Source: Anas platyrhynchos
Lineage: Eukaryota; Chordata; Aves; Anseriformes; Anatidae
DNA length: 64,000 nucleotides
Assembly: GCF_047663525.1 (NCBI RefSeq)
Contig: NC_092589.1
Location: forward strand, 24,735,001 to 24,799,000
Reading direction: 5' to 3'
Part shown: one piece after another, positions 1 through 12,200 of the stretch
How the letters are laid out: each line of letters opens with the position of its first letter
Numbering within the stretch: position 1 is the first letter of the stretch
Program-made: the position numbers and the translations under genes
The notes under the pieces: model-generated
The model's database searches: none
Told to the model about the DNA's origin: nothing
The model's input: the letters and a program-made list of their open reading frames with translations, nothing else

Positions 1-1380
1 CAGCATTGTGTAACTTCAGGGGCTTTGATAAAAGCATATTATCTTGAAAATGTTTCCCCAACCTCAATGTAAAAGTAGCCTCTACTACAGTCTGGACTTC
101 AATGCCTCTGTGGATGTGCCTCTTAACTAATACAAAACACAGAGACGGAATGAGTAAAGTGTGCAGTAACCTTGCCTGGAGAAAGTCAGTCTTATTAAAA
201 AGAAACCCAAAAGCAAACACTTCCTTTTGCCAGCATTTCCTTGCTGTAGGCCACGTATCTCTCTATTATGTCTGTGTAACACGGTGATTTTTCATACTTG
301 GTCTAGGCAATAAAGATAGCAATTTAATTCTGATGGCAAATAACCATTTTCCCTCCTGTAAGCCATCTTTGTTCTTTGTCAGCTGTTATACATCCATGAC
401 CACATTAATCATAACCAAATTCCTTCAGGGGAGACAATGAAACATATTCCCATCAACTAGAGACTCAATTCTATAATTCAGTCTTGCTACTATCAACCTT
501 GAATTCAGATCAAACTTTTTGAGAACATCTAATGGCAGGTGCCAATTAAATCATTAGGCTCGGTTATCTTAAACAGATGCAAATTTTACTGGAAGGAACT
601 ATAAAGTAAACAGCAGTTGAGAGGGGAGATCTCTTGTACTACAAGCGATAAAATAGTGCTAATCAGATGTTTCATTTTCCTAAAGTAAAAATGTAACTGT
701 TGGGAAGTTACACGTCACGAGGAATCTGATGATTCCTGCAACTCCTTCAGAGTGACTGTGTGTCCTGAGCTTTGCTTATCCCTTTTCTTCTTCAAAGTAT
801 CTGCAAGAAGACATATTAGTTACCGTTATGTTTCCCTTGAAGCCCCTCATTGAATGCAGCTAACAATCTGAAGAGAGAAAATCTGTCTTAGCATTGATCC
901 AAAGAATGACCAAAAGGATTGTTGTAATATGGTGTTTCACAAGTAGTCTGTGATGGCATCTACTTGCCTCCATTGGTACCACTAGTTTCAACACTAGCTT
1001 ACAACTGATCATATTTATTTCATAATAACATACTTCAGCACCTTGCAGAGCACATAGAAATTGTCTTTTCTTCTTAACTGAATGCAGGACACAGTATCTT
1101 AGAGAACACTGTATATTTGGTGAGAAAATCCTGTATATTGTATCTGTTGCTGAGTGACGGTCTATACACACTTCAGAGAAGGCAAATGCTCCTCTACCTC
1201 AGGCTTAGCCTTGTCATCCTAGCTAGACAACTGCTGGGAGTAGGAAGTGCTGGTACACACATTCTTCAGCTCCCACCAAACAACAACTGAATTCTCAGTT
1301 TAGCTTTTTTTTTTTTTTGGTACATGGGATTCCTGGGCTTGTCTTTTCCTTCATCATAGAAAAGTGCTTCTAACTCATTT
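1..1380. other. Intergenic, nothing recognised
   Basis: AT-rich sequence with only short open frames that resemble no protein family I know. No RNA gene, repeat family or promoter could be supported here. Confidence 0.5.
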
Positions 1381-1530
1381 AGAATCATAAAATCATTTAG
1401 GTTGGAAAGACCTCTGAGATCAAGTCTAACTGTTAACCTAGCACTGCCAAGCCTAATACTAAAGCCAAGCAGCACATCTAAATATCTTTTAAATACCTCC
1501 AGGTAGGTATTTAACAGTGGAGGGTCCTGC
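1381..1530 (-). repeat. CR1 LINE 3' tail fragment
   Basis: Read on the minus strand this matches the CR1 3' untranslated end. The plus strand shows the inverted signature 'aatcatttaggttggaaaga' followed by 'cctctgagatcaagtc', then the 'aaatacctccagg' block that precedes it in CR1. It is diverged, lacks clear terminal 8-bp repeats and carries no coding capacity. The call rests on recognising the CR1 tail. Confidence 0.75.
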
Positions 1531-1845
1531 CCCGGTCTTGCTTTCTCCCTTTTCTCCCTTTACGCTTGCCCCCTTTATTTGGCATCCTTAATTCATGCAG
1601 AGTCTCATTGCCAGAATATTAGTTCTTCTGTAGCTTGAGTTCCAGTGCCCCGGGAGTGGATGCAACCCTCCAAGTTTCAGTAGTTACTGGTCCTTTTATT
1701 CTGGATGCGTGGGTCCAACCCCTTTCTGCTGTGAGGTAGTAAGGAAAACAAGGTACGATCCCTCCCGTCGGGGGTTCAATGATTCTTCCCTCCAGGTGTT
1801 TATTAAGACCTTGTCTCCTGGTTGTATTTTACAAATGGCAAATCC

Positions 1846-2403
1846 TCAAGGTGGTGTTTGAGCCATCATTCCAATTTCTCTTAGCTCTTGTAGTCTCCTT
1901 CCAATAGTAATTATACATTTCTGGATGCTACGATCCTCAGCTACATTGTTCCCTAGAGTCATCCCTTGAGAATAAGGCATACCATATAACATTTCATACG
2001 GTGATAATTCAGTCTCACTGTGTGGTTTAGTTCTTATGTTTAAAAGTGCCAATGGTAAGCATCTCATCCAGGGCATTTGTGTCTCGATCGTTAGTTTAGC
2101 CAATTGTTGTTTTATTGTTTGATTCAGTCTTTCTACTTTCCCTGAACTTTGTGGGTGCTACGGAGTATAGTATTCCCACTGAATACCTAATGATTGACAT
2201 AATAATTTTATTATTTTAGTAGTAAGGTGTGTGCCCTGATCAGAATCAATGTACTGGATTATCCCATATCTAGGTATCAGGTGTCCTAATAGAATTTTTA
2301 CCACCATTTGTGCCGTAGCTCGTGCTACGGGATAAGCTTCTACCCATTGTGTTAAATGATCTACTATTACCAACAGATATTTTATCCTCCCTACCTTAGG
2401 CAA
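1846..2403 (-). pseudogene. Retroviral integrase core and C-terminus, broken
   Basis: Retroviral integrase-like reading frame. The block 2403-2158 carries YLLVIVDHLTQW-like core sequence and the second acidic residue in a 'DSDQGTH' motif. A TAG stop at 2158-2160 interrupts it. The same frame then resumes with 'HPQSSGKVERLNQ', which holds the third catalytic acidic residue, and runs to 1846. The first acidic residue of the D,D-E triad lies just upstream in 'VDLTELP'. The internal stop and further breaks make it non-functional. Class I ERV is the likeliest source. Confidence 0.85.
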
Positions 2404-2532
2404 TTCAGTTAAATCAACTTGTACTTTCTCAAAAGGCCTATAAGCTGTTTTTTCTCCCTCCCGTGGCTGCTTGTCGAAACACTTCCTTATTTATCTTCTG
2501 ACAAGTTAAGCAACTTTGTACAATTTGCTTTG

Positions 2533-2715
2533 CTATTTCAAAATCCCAATGCAACCAAATTGTTTAAGTAAATGATCACTTAATGCCTTTGTACCCCAAT
2601 GTGTTTGTGCATGTAAACGTCCCAATATTTGCTTTGCATACGCTTTTGGCAATATCTCTTGCCTGTCTGGCAGTGTCCATTTTCCCTGTTCTAACTTAGC
2701 CCCTATTTTCTCCAT
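2533..2715 (-). pseudogene. ERV integrase N-terminal region, broken
   Basis: Short minus-strand frame with a histidine pair in 'RLHAQTHWG', typical of the retroviral integrase HHCC zinc-binding domain. The cysteine pair (CLTC) follows about 60 nt further on in the sense direction. Frame disruptions separate it from the integrase core. Its upstream edge abuts gag-like sequence, so the usual pol parts are missing. Fragment of a dead provirus. Confidence 0.7.
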
Positions 2716-3000
2716 TTTGTTTGCTTTGTTTTGTTTTCCATTGCATTTCAGAGTCGGTCCAAAAATTCCATAGGGGTTTCTTTTGGATCTTGTTGGAACA
2801 GATTCTCAATTCCCAATTTAACCAGATTTTGGTACTTACCGTTCATTATTTCCGGGGTGGCTATAGTCTCAGTGTGGGGTCGGTCAGGGGAATGGAATTG
2901 TCAACAGTTCTCTGAGCGGTCCCATTGGCTATCTGATCTCGCTCATAAACTCAGGTTGTTTTAAGAGTTCGTTGCTTTTCTGTGTCCATGACAACTCTCT

Positions 3001-4250
3001 CACACCCATCATGGTCCCTCTGCCCCAAAGGGCTCACACCGGTGATTTTGAGATCACAGCCTCCTGTGGAGGCAGAACTATTAACACTCCTACATCCTCT
3101 TTCCCTGTTCATTCAACTTCAAACAGCTCTGTCAAATACTACTTGCCACACCTTTAACACCTTCAACAACTCTTTAAACCCTTCCTTTATCTTTCTCCAG
3201 CCTGTACTTTTCTCATGCCAACACCAAAGGCTCAGTCAGGGGCCAACTTAATTCCACTCCTTTTCCCTCTAAGATGCTGGAACAACATATCAGTATAATA
3301 CATTTCATCCTATTTTCCTTCTCCTCAAAAACAACATTAATTGCAAGATAGTGTTATAGTCGATTGATCCATAAAGTGGCCATTTAGTTTATACATTGGC
3401 CACCATTGATTGCAATACTTAGGGAAAGTCCTCTTGCTTTCTGTGCCCCCAGTTCTAACAATATCCTTCCAATGTACCAACGTGCACCCAAGGAGGCTTT
3501 CTTTAAAACATCTTTGTTTTGGATATTACTCATTTCCTTGATTTCCCATTCCCTTTTATTTATTTATTACTATTCCTTACTAGTTACTGTCCTTTGTTTC
3601 AGATTCCATGCAAGCCTTTTTACTATGGGTTTTTACTATCTTTTCCTAATCTTCTTCCCAGATGTCCCAATTCTCTGGGATTAAACGCTTCTTCCCACAT
3701 ACAAACTTTACTATTTCAGATTATTAATGAGCACCATTCAAATCGAAAATCCACGGAACTTCAGGAAAACAGCTGAAGCACTCAGCCTTCCATCTTCTGC
3801 ACGGACATTACCACCTTTTCCACAAAAATCCCCCCAGATATCAGAGACTTCAAGGAAAAGCCTACAAATACATTTCCCTTCAAACTCTCTATTGACACGA
3901 ATTGCTAAAACATTCCTTTGCAAGGTACAAGAACTACATACATGTACATTAACCACTCTGTTTTTCTTAGACTTGTGCTTATAGAAGAGTCTGTAGGACA
4001 GAAGGTCACATTCATCATACCATGCAGCCCTAGCATTGTTCCATACTGCCATAGATCAGATGAACACATTTGACACCACTGCCACTGTTGAAGACAGGGA
4101 AAAACTTCTGAGCTCTTCCATAGGATTGTCTGAGGGCTCCTCAGAGAAGGTAGCATTCCCAATCCCACGTCCAGTATCCTCTTCTTGCATGCCCCTGGGG
4201 TAACAGTACCTTGTTGCTTCCCTAAAGTGCCTGGACACCTTGCACAGAGG
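3001..4250. other. Unassigned AT/pyrimidine-rich region beside the ERV
   Basis: No coding homology was recognised. It could contain the decayed 5' part of the minus-strand provirus (early gag, leader or LTR), because it lies on that side. I could not identify TG...CA LTR ends or a primer-binding site. Short overlapping open frames on both strands look random. Confidence 0.3.
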
Positions 4251-4251
4251 A

Positions 4252-4296
4252 GGGGACCCAGGAACTGGGGACCCAGGAACTGGGGACCCAGGAAGT
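4252..4296. repeat. 15-bp unit tandemly repeated three times
   Basis: Three consecutive copies of GGGGACCCAGGAACT. The first two are exact and the third ends AAGT instead of AACT. The array lies directly at the 5' edge of the recognisable CR1 sequence that follows. Confidence 0.9.
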
Positions 4297-5615
4297 GGCC
4301 CATCTACAAGAAGGGCCAAAGGGCAGACCTGGGGAACTATAGGCCTGTCAGTTTGACCTCAGTGCCAGGGAAGCTCATGGAGCAGATCATCTTGAGAGTC
4401 ATCACGTGGCACTTGCAGGGCAAGCAGGCGATCAGGCCCAGTCAGCATGGGTTTATGAAAGGCAGGTCCTGCTTGACGAACCTGATCTCCTTCTATGACA
4501 AAGTGACGTGCTGGGTGGACGAGGGAAAGGCTGTGGATGTGGTCTACCTTGATTTCAGCAAGGCTTTTGACACCGTTTCCCACAGCATTCTCCTCAAGAA
4601 ACTGGCTGCTCTTGGCTTGGACTGGCGCACGCCTCGTTGGGTTAGAAACTGGCTGGATAGCCGGGCCCAAAGAGTCGTGGTGAATGGAGTCAAATCCAGC
4701 TGGATGCCAGTCACTAGTGGCGTTCCCCAGGGCTTGGTGCTGGGGCTGGTCCTCTTTAATATCTTCATCGATGATCTGGACGAGGGCATTGAGTGCACCC
4801 TCAGTAAGTTCACAGATGACGACACCAAGTTAGGTGCGTGTGTCGATCTGCTTGAGGGTAGGAAGGCTCTGCAGGAGGATCTGGATAGGCTGCACCGATG
4901 GGCTGAGGGCAACTGCATGAAGTTCAACAAGGCCAAGTGCCGGGTCCTGCACCTGGGGTGCAATAACCCCAAGCAGAGCTACAGACTGTGAGGGGAATGG
5001 TTGGAAAGCTGCCAGGTGGAGAAGGGCCTCGGAGTATTGGTTGACAGTCGGCTGAATATGAGCCAGCAGTGTGCTCAGGTGGCCAAGAAGGCCAACAGCA
5101 TCCTGGCTTGCATAAGAAGCAGTATGGCCAGCAGGGCTAGGGAGGTGATCGTCCCCCTGTACTCAGCTCTGGTGAGGCCGCACCTCGAGTACTGTGTTCA
5201 GTTTTGGGCCCCTCTCTACAAGAAGGACATCGAGGTGCTTGAGTGAGTCCAGAGAAGGGCGATGAAGCTGGTGAGGGGCCTGGAGAACAAGTCCTACGAG
5301 GAGCGGCTGAGGGAGCTGGGCTTGTTCAGACTGGAGAAGAGGAGGCTCAGGGGCGACCTTATTGCTCTTTACAGATACCTTAAAGGAGGCTGTAGTGAGG
5401 TGGGGGTTGGCCTGTTCTCCCACGTGCCTGGTGACAGGACGAGGGGGAATGGGCTAAAGTTGCCCCAGGGGAGTTTTAGGTTGGATCTTAGGAAGAATTT
5501 CTTTACCGAAAGGGTTGTTAGACACTGGAATGGGCTGCCCAGGGACGTGGTGGAGTCACCATCCCTGGAGATCTTTAAAAGACGTTTAGATGTAGAGCTT
5601 AGGGATATGGTTTAG
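4297..5615 (+). pseudogene. CR1 reverse transcriptase ORF2 remnant
   Basis: In-frame remnant of CR1 ORF2 with two nonsense codons. The stop at 5244 lies in a context where CR1 proteins have an arginine before 'VQRRAMKL', so CGA-to-TGA deamination is the likely cause. Conserved RT blocks are visible: NYRPVSL, the first catalytic aspartate in [15 protein letters not shown] and the altered FTDDD box. Non-functional, and relatively little frameshifted for a CR1 copy. Confidence 0.9.
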
Positions 5616-5705
5616 TGGAGGACTGTTAGTGTTAGGTCAGAGGTTGGACTCGATGATCTTGAGGTCTCTTCCAACCTAGAAATTCTGTGATTCTGTGATT
5701 CTGTG
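4297..5705 (+). mobile_element. 5'-truncated CR1 LINE with reverse-transcriptase region
   Basis: Chicken-repeat-1 non-LTR retrotransposon, 3' part only. The frame encodes the RT core, from '[18 protein letters not shown]' through '[11 protein letters not shown]' and 'SGVPQG' to the CR1 C-terminus ending at 5615. One frame stays open over about 1.3 kb except for TGA stops at 4989-4991 and 5244-5246. The RT catalytic box reads FTDDDTKL instead of the usual FADDTKL. The 3' end carries three exact ATTCTGTG copies (5682-5705), the diagnostic CR1 terminus. ORF1 and the endonuclease domain are absent, as expected for 5' truncation during target-primed insertion. It cannot mobilise itself. Confidence 0.95.
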
Positions 5706-5707
5706 AA

Positions 5708-5952
5708 TTCCACCTTGCTACAACCTACTTTGAGGTAGTTGTAAGAGTGCTAAGGTCTCCCCTGAGCCTCCTTTCATCCAGGCTAAACAACCCCAGTTCC
5801 CTCTGCCACTCCTCATAACACTTGTTCTCTAGACCCTTCACCAGCTTCATTGTTTTTCTTTGGACATGTTCTAGCACCTCAGTGTCCTTCTTGTAGTCAA
5901 GGTCCCAAAACTGGACACAATGTTTGAGACGAGGCCTCACCAGAGCTGAGTA
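5708..5952 (-). mobile_element. CR1 fragment, minus strand
   Basis: The minus strand encodes the CR1 ORF2 C-terminal signature ([11 protein letters not shown], then [15 protein letters not shown] and [17 protein letters not shown]). It starts 3 bp after the end of the plus-strand CR1, so the two elements lie tail to tail. Truncated at both ends. Confidence 0.9.
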
Positions 5953-5973
5953 CTCCTTTTAAGTAGTAAAAAG

Positions 5974-6225
5974 CTGTGATTAGGTCTTACTGGAGTCTCC
6001 TCTTCTCAAGACTGAACAGCGCCAGCTCTCTCAGCTTTTCTTCACAGGAGAGGTGCTCCAGCCCTCCGATCATCTTCGTGGCCCTCCCCAGGACCTGCTC
6101 TAACAGTTCCACATCCTTCTTTTACTGGGGACCCCAGACTTGGATGCAGTACTCCAGTGGGACCTCACAAGGGCAGAGCAAAGGTGGACAATCACCTCCC
6201 TCAACCTGCTAGCCACTCCTCTTTT
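5974..6225 (-). mobile_element. Second CR1 fragment, minus strand
   Basis: A separate copy covering the same C-terminal part of CR1 ORF2 as its neighbour at 5708-5952. On the plus strand it appears as the complement of 'RRL...[13 protein letters not shown]' and of the 'GPQ...EQVQR' region, with many substitutions. Because the coding segment is duplicated, it must be an independent insertion or a local duplication. Confidence 0.8.
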
Positions 6226-9200
6226 AAAGTAGTGGAATGGATTTACAGATTTGTTTCAACACAGAGGCACTGTTGGCCAAAGGGAAAAAATAATAATAAA
6301 AATAATAATAAATAAACGAATTAATAAAACATTTTGAGGAAATGTTTCTCAAGTAGCTATTACAGAGGTAGGCTGAGAGCCTTTTACTCCAACCCTCCTA
6401 TCTGGAACTTGTCAGTGCCATTTATATCAATGGAAAATTAAAATAAAGGGACTGCTTTGTCAACCAGCAGACTCCAGGCTTACTGAAATAGTCAAGGGAA
6501 CTGCTTTGGAGCATAACTGCATAGAGGTGACATAGACTGTGTCATGATATAAACACAGTTGCAGGCACCCTTCTTTTTCTGCCCTAGAAAGACACTCAGC
6601 ATCAGCTGTTGTACAAGCACACCCAGCTTTCACTGTAAAATAAATCTATTCAATCCTGACAAAATAATTCAAGAGAAATGAGGAGTCAAACAGAGCTGGT
6701 CTTATGAGGATGTAATATAATTAATTTAAAATTACTTATTTAGTGAAACTGTAATAATCTGTGTTACGTTATCTCTCCAGATGACAGGGTTATTAGCTTC
6801 AGGATGCCTGAGGGTATGGAATAGGAAAGAACTGAGGTTAAATAGTGGACACGTACATTCCACAAGTAACACATAAATACCCTCTCCCTCTTTCCTCCCC
6901 CTCACACCCCTTGGCCATACCTCCTTGGTCTTTTACCTGTTTGGCTCATGGTATGTATTGAAAAACTACCAACAATCAAAGTTCAGTACAATCACTTATT
7001 ACTGTCTGTGAACAATATTAATCAGAACTTAATTTCAGCTGCCACAACACAGTGTAAAATACAAGTACTGTCTTCAAATACTTCCTGAGTTTGTCTTCCA
7101 ACCGCCCAGGCTTTCATTAAAATTACCCAACTGAACTGCATCTTGTGTTGTTTAGGTCAGACACATTCGATGTTTATCAAATAAGCAAAATAAATAAGTA
7201 AGTAAATAAATAAATAAATAAAAACAGACTAAGAAATGAATATGCTAATGATATTAAATGTTGGCCTTGGGGCACAGCAAAGGCATAGGATTCAAAACAG
7301 CAATAAAAAAAAAAAAAAAAAGATTTTGTTTATCCTTCAAAATGTAAACATTTTTCATTGTGACATTTAGCTGCTTATAAAACACAACACTATAATCCTT
7401 AGACACTAATAACACTCCTCAGTACCTTGCACCTGAATTTCTAGCAGCTCATCTGCTTTCACATCCCATGCTGCTCTGCCCATAGGACCACAGGTCCTTC
7501 TGGGAAGGGGCCTGGATGACATCTCTCCAGCTCAGGTTCCTTGCCATGGAGTGCAGAACTGGAGGACTTGGCTAGGGATGCTTATGTCACCTTATCCTTG
7601 CCTGGGATCATTATTATGCTGACAGCTCCATACTGCACTGAAGAGCCTCTGTATAAAGCTCGAGCAAGCAGGCATGGGTAGAAGACACTGGCAGCATGGC
7701 TGTAGTGAATCCAAAGTCAGGGGCACTCTTAGCCATGGGCAATACTTTATTCTAAACATCTTTTTAGGCATCTTTAATCCCTCTATCATTTTGCATGCTT
7801 TTTTTTTTTTTTTTTTTCCTGAAGAGAAAAATAGATGCATACCTACTGTACTCAAATTCAGTTATCATAAGCTTTATGTTATTATCTGAAAAGTCACCTA
7901 TAATTTCAGTAAGTTTCAAATTCTATTTTAAAACAAATTCACTGAATTATTTGCAAGAGGCTCAGAAATTAGCTCTAATTTAGCATTCAACATCAACAAA
8001 ATCAGTACCCTGTACCTTTAGCAATCTGTCCATGTCAGTTTAGAGAGAGGAAGTACTGCATCCAGAATAGAAATAGACATGTATTCCACACGTATGAAAG
8101 AAACAGAGGTAATTAGAATTTGAACAACAAAAACAAGAATATTTCAGCAAGAATAGATCAGACTGAATCACTCAGAAGTATCTCTGGGAAAAGAAATACT
8201 TATAATGCCCCTCCATCATTCATATGTCTTTGGCTCTTTCTGGCCACATTCCTCGTATCTCAGCACAGAAACTTTAAACATAGGGTGGACGTTCCTGCAA
8301 AGGTCTCTCACATCAATTCTCCTCTGGTACTCACACCTAGCTTGTTCTGAACTCTGAGGCAGCCCATCTCTCTCCAGTGCCACCGTGCAGCTGGGTCCTC
8401 GTGCAGGCTCCCAGACAGCAGGAAGCACTCAGCAGCATGTTACAGCAGAGCCCCAGGGGAGCTGGAGCTTTCCTCTGTTTGTGAGCAACTCAGCAGGAAA
8501 GAAAACTTCCAGAAAAGAACTCTACTGAGAAATGTCCAGTCCCTGCCAAAAGGAGCTGGCACATTACCATTTTAATAGTCCTGCCATGCACGAGTACTCA
8601 CTGGATCTCTGCAATTAAACACTTCTAGCCTTGAAATTGCTTTTGAAACAAGTCATACTTACTCCTTCATCTGGGTATGAACTGGTGATATCCCCTTGAC
8701 TTTATCCCATTCAGTGAGTCATGGTCCTTGTAGTTCAACTCATGTCCAAAGCAGAAATGAATCATTCTTACTGTTTCTAGAGCTAACCATGGGCACTGGC
8801 ACATATGAGTAAATTCAGCAAGGATGCTTTTAGGATTAAAGCATCCTTCTAATCAGAACTGGAAAGGATGAACTGTTTTATCAGCTGATCTGGCCTTTAA
8901 AGTCAAACTTATGACTTCGGTGATAACTCACATTTTATTGCCTTTTATTCCTCTCACTCCTATAAACCCAGAAAAGTATGCTCCAGATTTTATTGCCCTT
9001 CTCTAACACCAGGGGAGTCATTTACTGAGTTTCCAAACATTTATACTTTGCAAATTAACTTAAGGCAAAGATGCCACTCATGGTCTAGGCTGAAAAATAA
9101 AACCAGTACCTCTTTTGTTTGGTGGAACCCCAATTCATCGTGGTATCCTGAGATACCTGACCAGTTTGATGGGTGTCAATGAGAAAATTAACAACTCTTG

Positions 9201-12200
9201 CTTAGAAAATAAGCATATAATTTCATATGGGTATTATGGGCAACAGAAAACATGGGGATCTGCCAGTCTGCATGCACAGGAACTTTTCATTTTTAAGAGT
9301 GCTTGCAGGGTTGGCATCGGTTGCATTTCCAGTATGTCAGCCTCTGTTACATCAACAAAGTAGTTGAATCTAGTGCAGTAATGTAGACTGAGCAGCAGTT
9401 TAGGCCTAGATCAAGTAGAAGGGAGTGCCAAACTGTAGAAGAAAGGACAGAAAATATGGAAAATAATGAATTCAGAAGAGATTAAATGACTTCTTCTCAA
9501 AATCATGCAAGTCATTTGCAATAGAACAGAGAGACGAGCCCAAGTCTCCCAAGTCCTAATTTAATAGCAACCATCCTTTTCTTTTGCAGCCTGCCTTCCT
9601 CCATTTACACTCTCAGAAAGTACAATGGTGGGCAAGCCACTGGCAATGCGATCTGAAGTGCACTGCAGAGAGCAAGACCAATCCTCAGGCTTGGGCAGAC
9701 CTTGCTGCTGTTTTATACTAGTGCTAATCAGACAATGCTGAAAGGCAATTTTTGGATTTCATTGTTTGTGCAGTGTTCATGGATGCGGCACCTGGTACAT
9801 GTCATATGCAATTTGAAAGCTGATCCGTCACACAGATCTTGGTTGCTAGAATGGACAACAGAAAAAACTCAGGCTGAAGCTATGTGCTAATGTGATTGTG
9901 TTAAAAAGGTTAGATGAAAAGGAAGCATTATAGCTCTTATTATTATCATCACTAAGAAACATGCTTACAGACAGAAATATTTGTCCCTTTGGGCACCCAG
10001 ATGCTTCCCTTTTGGGACTGATCTCTACCAGGACACCTATTTCAAATTCTACAGGAAGGTTATTCCATCCCACAAGTAATTTTGTAGAGCTGCTGGAAAA
10101 GAGGACTTATAAAGGGATTTTTTTTCAGGTAATCTGGGAACTACAGTCACCATTATCATCACTGTAATCAGATCTGGAAATTAGAGCTGTGGCTTGTCCA
10201 AGTGCTGCACTTTGTGAGGGAGGTCTTGGGACAGAGTCTGAGACCCAGAGAGGTTTTTCATAACTGACAGAGATTGAGGCTATACAAAATATTTTTAATA
10301 CATATCTTAGTGCCTTCAAGCCTGTACATTGTAAGTGATTTTAATTTTATAGAAAAGGACAATTACTCTTTTATAGGTTGTCCTCTTAGACTAGTTGTTA
10401 CTGTTCAAGCATATTTTAGCCAATTCAACATCTGGCCAGAACAGGGCTTTGAAAGTACAATTCATGGTCTCTGTTGCCTTATAAGTCCATTCATAAGGAA
10501 TAAACATATTATTTACTACTCAGCTGCTTTTATTTAGCATGCAGTGAGAGCAGAAAAGGAAGGTGGAAGAGAAGTGAAATCTTTCTGAGAGGGTGCAAGT
10601 TTTTCCTGATCTATGACATGTCAACTCCTCTCCGCTCAGCAAAGCAGCAGCTTACATTGGGCTCCTAGCAATGGCAAAAGGAGAACAGCAAAGCACCAGT
10701 GGTAAGTGCACAACAGGTGAGTATGAGTCCAGTTGATATGTGAAGGAGACACCAGTCTCCTGGAATTCACCTGTGGTCCATCCAATGGACCATTCTGTCT
10801 CAGAGTATCCAAGACCAAGTGTTTCAGAGTAAGCGCACTGATAGAGGGATACTTTAAACCTCACAGTAGATCTGCTCTCTATCTCTAATATTAGAAGTCA
10901 GCTCAAAGCCTGAAATCATGAGGTTTCATAATTTTCCAAAAGCTGTTTTAGCAATAATTATTAAAACACTGAATATCCTTTTTTTAACCATACATACCAT
11001 ATACGTATATATGAGCTCTTTTTGTGTCTTGCCTGATAGTTTAGACCAACAAGATCCAGTGACAATAAGCTCCACTGTTTAGTTAGCATTCTGTAAGATA
11101 GATTTCCTTTGATTAGGTTTAAATTTATTACTGCAATATTATATTGAACATCTGCTTCTCCTTGTGTGAAGCAGATGTTTTTAGGAGAGCTCCTAATAAA
11201 GCCATTGGCTAAGAAGTCACGTCTTACAACACTTGAAAATAAAGGAGGAAAAGAGTTACAAAACTTACCAAATATTATCATGAAATTTTTAGAAGTTTTC
11301 AATAAAATCTGAGGATAGGACAAAAAGGATACAGACTTCAGCTACTTTCCAGTAGTGATGGAAACCCAGAGGCACCAAGGCTCTTTTAAAGCACGTTGGT
11401 TCCATTAAAAAACAAGGAATTCATTGTAAGCGTTTAACCTCAGTCTTATGCATAGCCAGGCAAAACAAAGCACACTACTGCCCAGCCAATTTATTTGGCA
11501 GTGCCGTGGCATATGTTCCTTCAAAAAACAAAAGCAGACTCTTCACTCTGGGATTTTGGATTGCCTGTTGTGTACATGTATGTCTGTCACAATAGCTGGA
11601 TAGTTGTGGAGGTGTCTGGGGACATGGAGCTGCTCGTTTCTGTCAGCATCACATGGGAATGACTAATTTTGGTACTGATTGTGCTCAGTGTTTCAGGAGC
11701 ACGCCATCTGTTGATAAGAACTTAGTTACTCCCCAAATTAGACGGCACTCAAGAAGCCATAGTCTAGCTCCTGGGTATTGTAGGACCAATAAAACTGTGC
11801 TTGTGCACTGTGAATGAACAGCCTCCTCTGGCTGTTCTTTGTATGAGCTCTTCACAAAGCCCTTACATCGTGCAGTAAGTGTTTCCGCAGTAGTGTCACT
11901 GATTTCAATGGCACTTACTCAAGTAGTAACACAGTGTGAATAAGGGCATCCATCTGGTCCTTGGAGATGTAGCTGCATCAGCTGAAGGATCTGTCAAGCA
12001 TTCCCCAAGCAGTTTGCTCGTAGACATAAAGGCTAGCACAAAATTAGGCCGGGGAGTATGCCGATAAAGCAACAGACAGAACAATCTGAGCAATAGATAA
12101 AGACCCTTTTACAATCCAAGAGTGGTTCCCCAGTGTAATTAGGAAGTGCACTGTTATGCAATTAAGAAAATTAATTAGAAGTAAATGTTTAGGGAGTGCA

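Larger units (their letters stand above)
1560..3000 (-). mobile_element. Degenerate endogenous retrovirus fragment (gag-IN)
   Basis: An old proviral fragment on the minus strand. Going from high to low coordinates, a gag capsid-like stretch (about 2990-2745, with a P-x-E-F-L-D-R-L type motif) is followed almost at once by pol sequence ending in integrase. Protease, reverse transcriptase and most of RNase H are missing, which implies an internal deletion. The integrase part shows an HHCC-type zinc region (near 2460-2640), a catalytic core and a C-terminal region with a PGDKVLI-like start. Stop codons and frame breaks disrupt it throughout. The pattern resembles class I (gammaretrovirus-like) elements. 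LTRs were not identified, so both ends are approximate and env is not supported. Confidence 0.75.

Noticed and set aside
4359..4972. Minus-strand open frames over the CR1
   Set aside because: Antisense shadows of the CR1 reverse-transcriptase frame.
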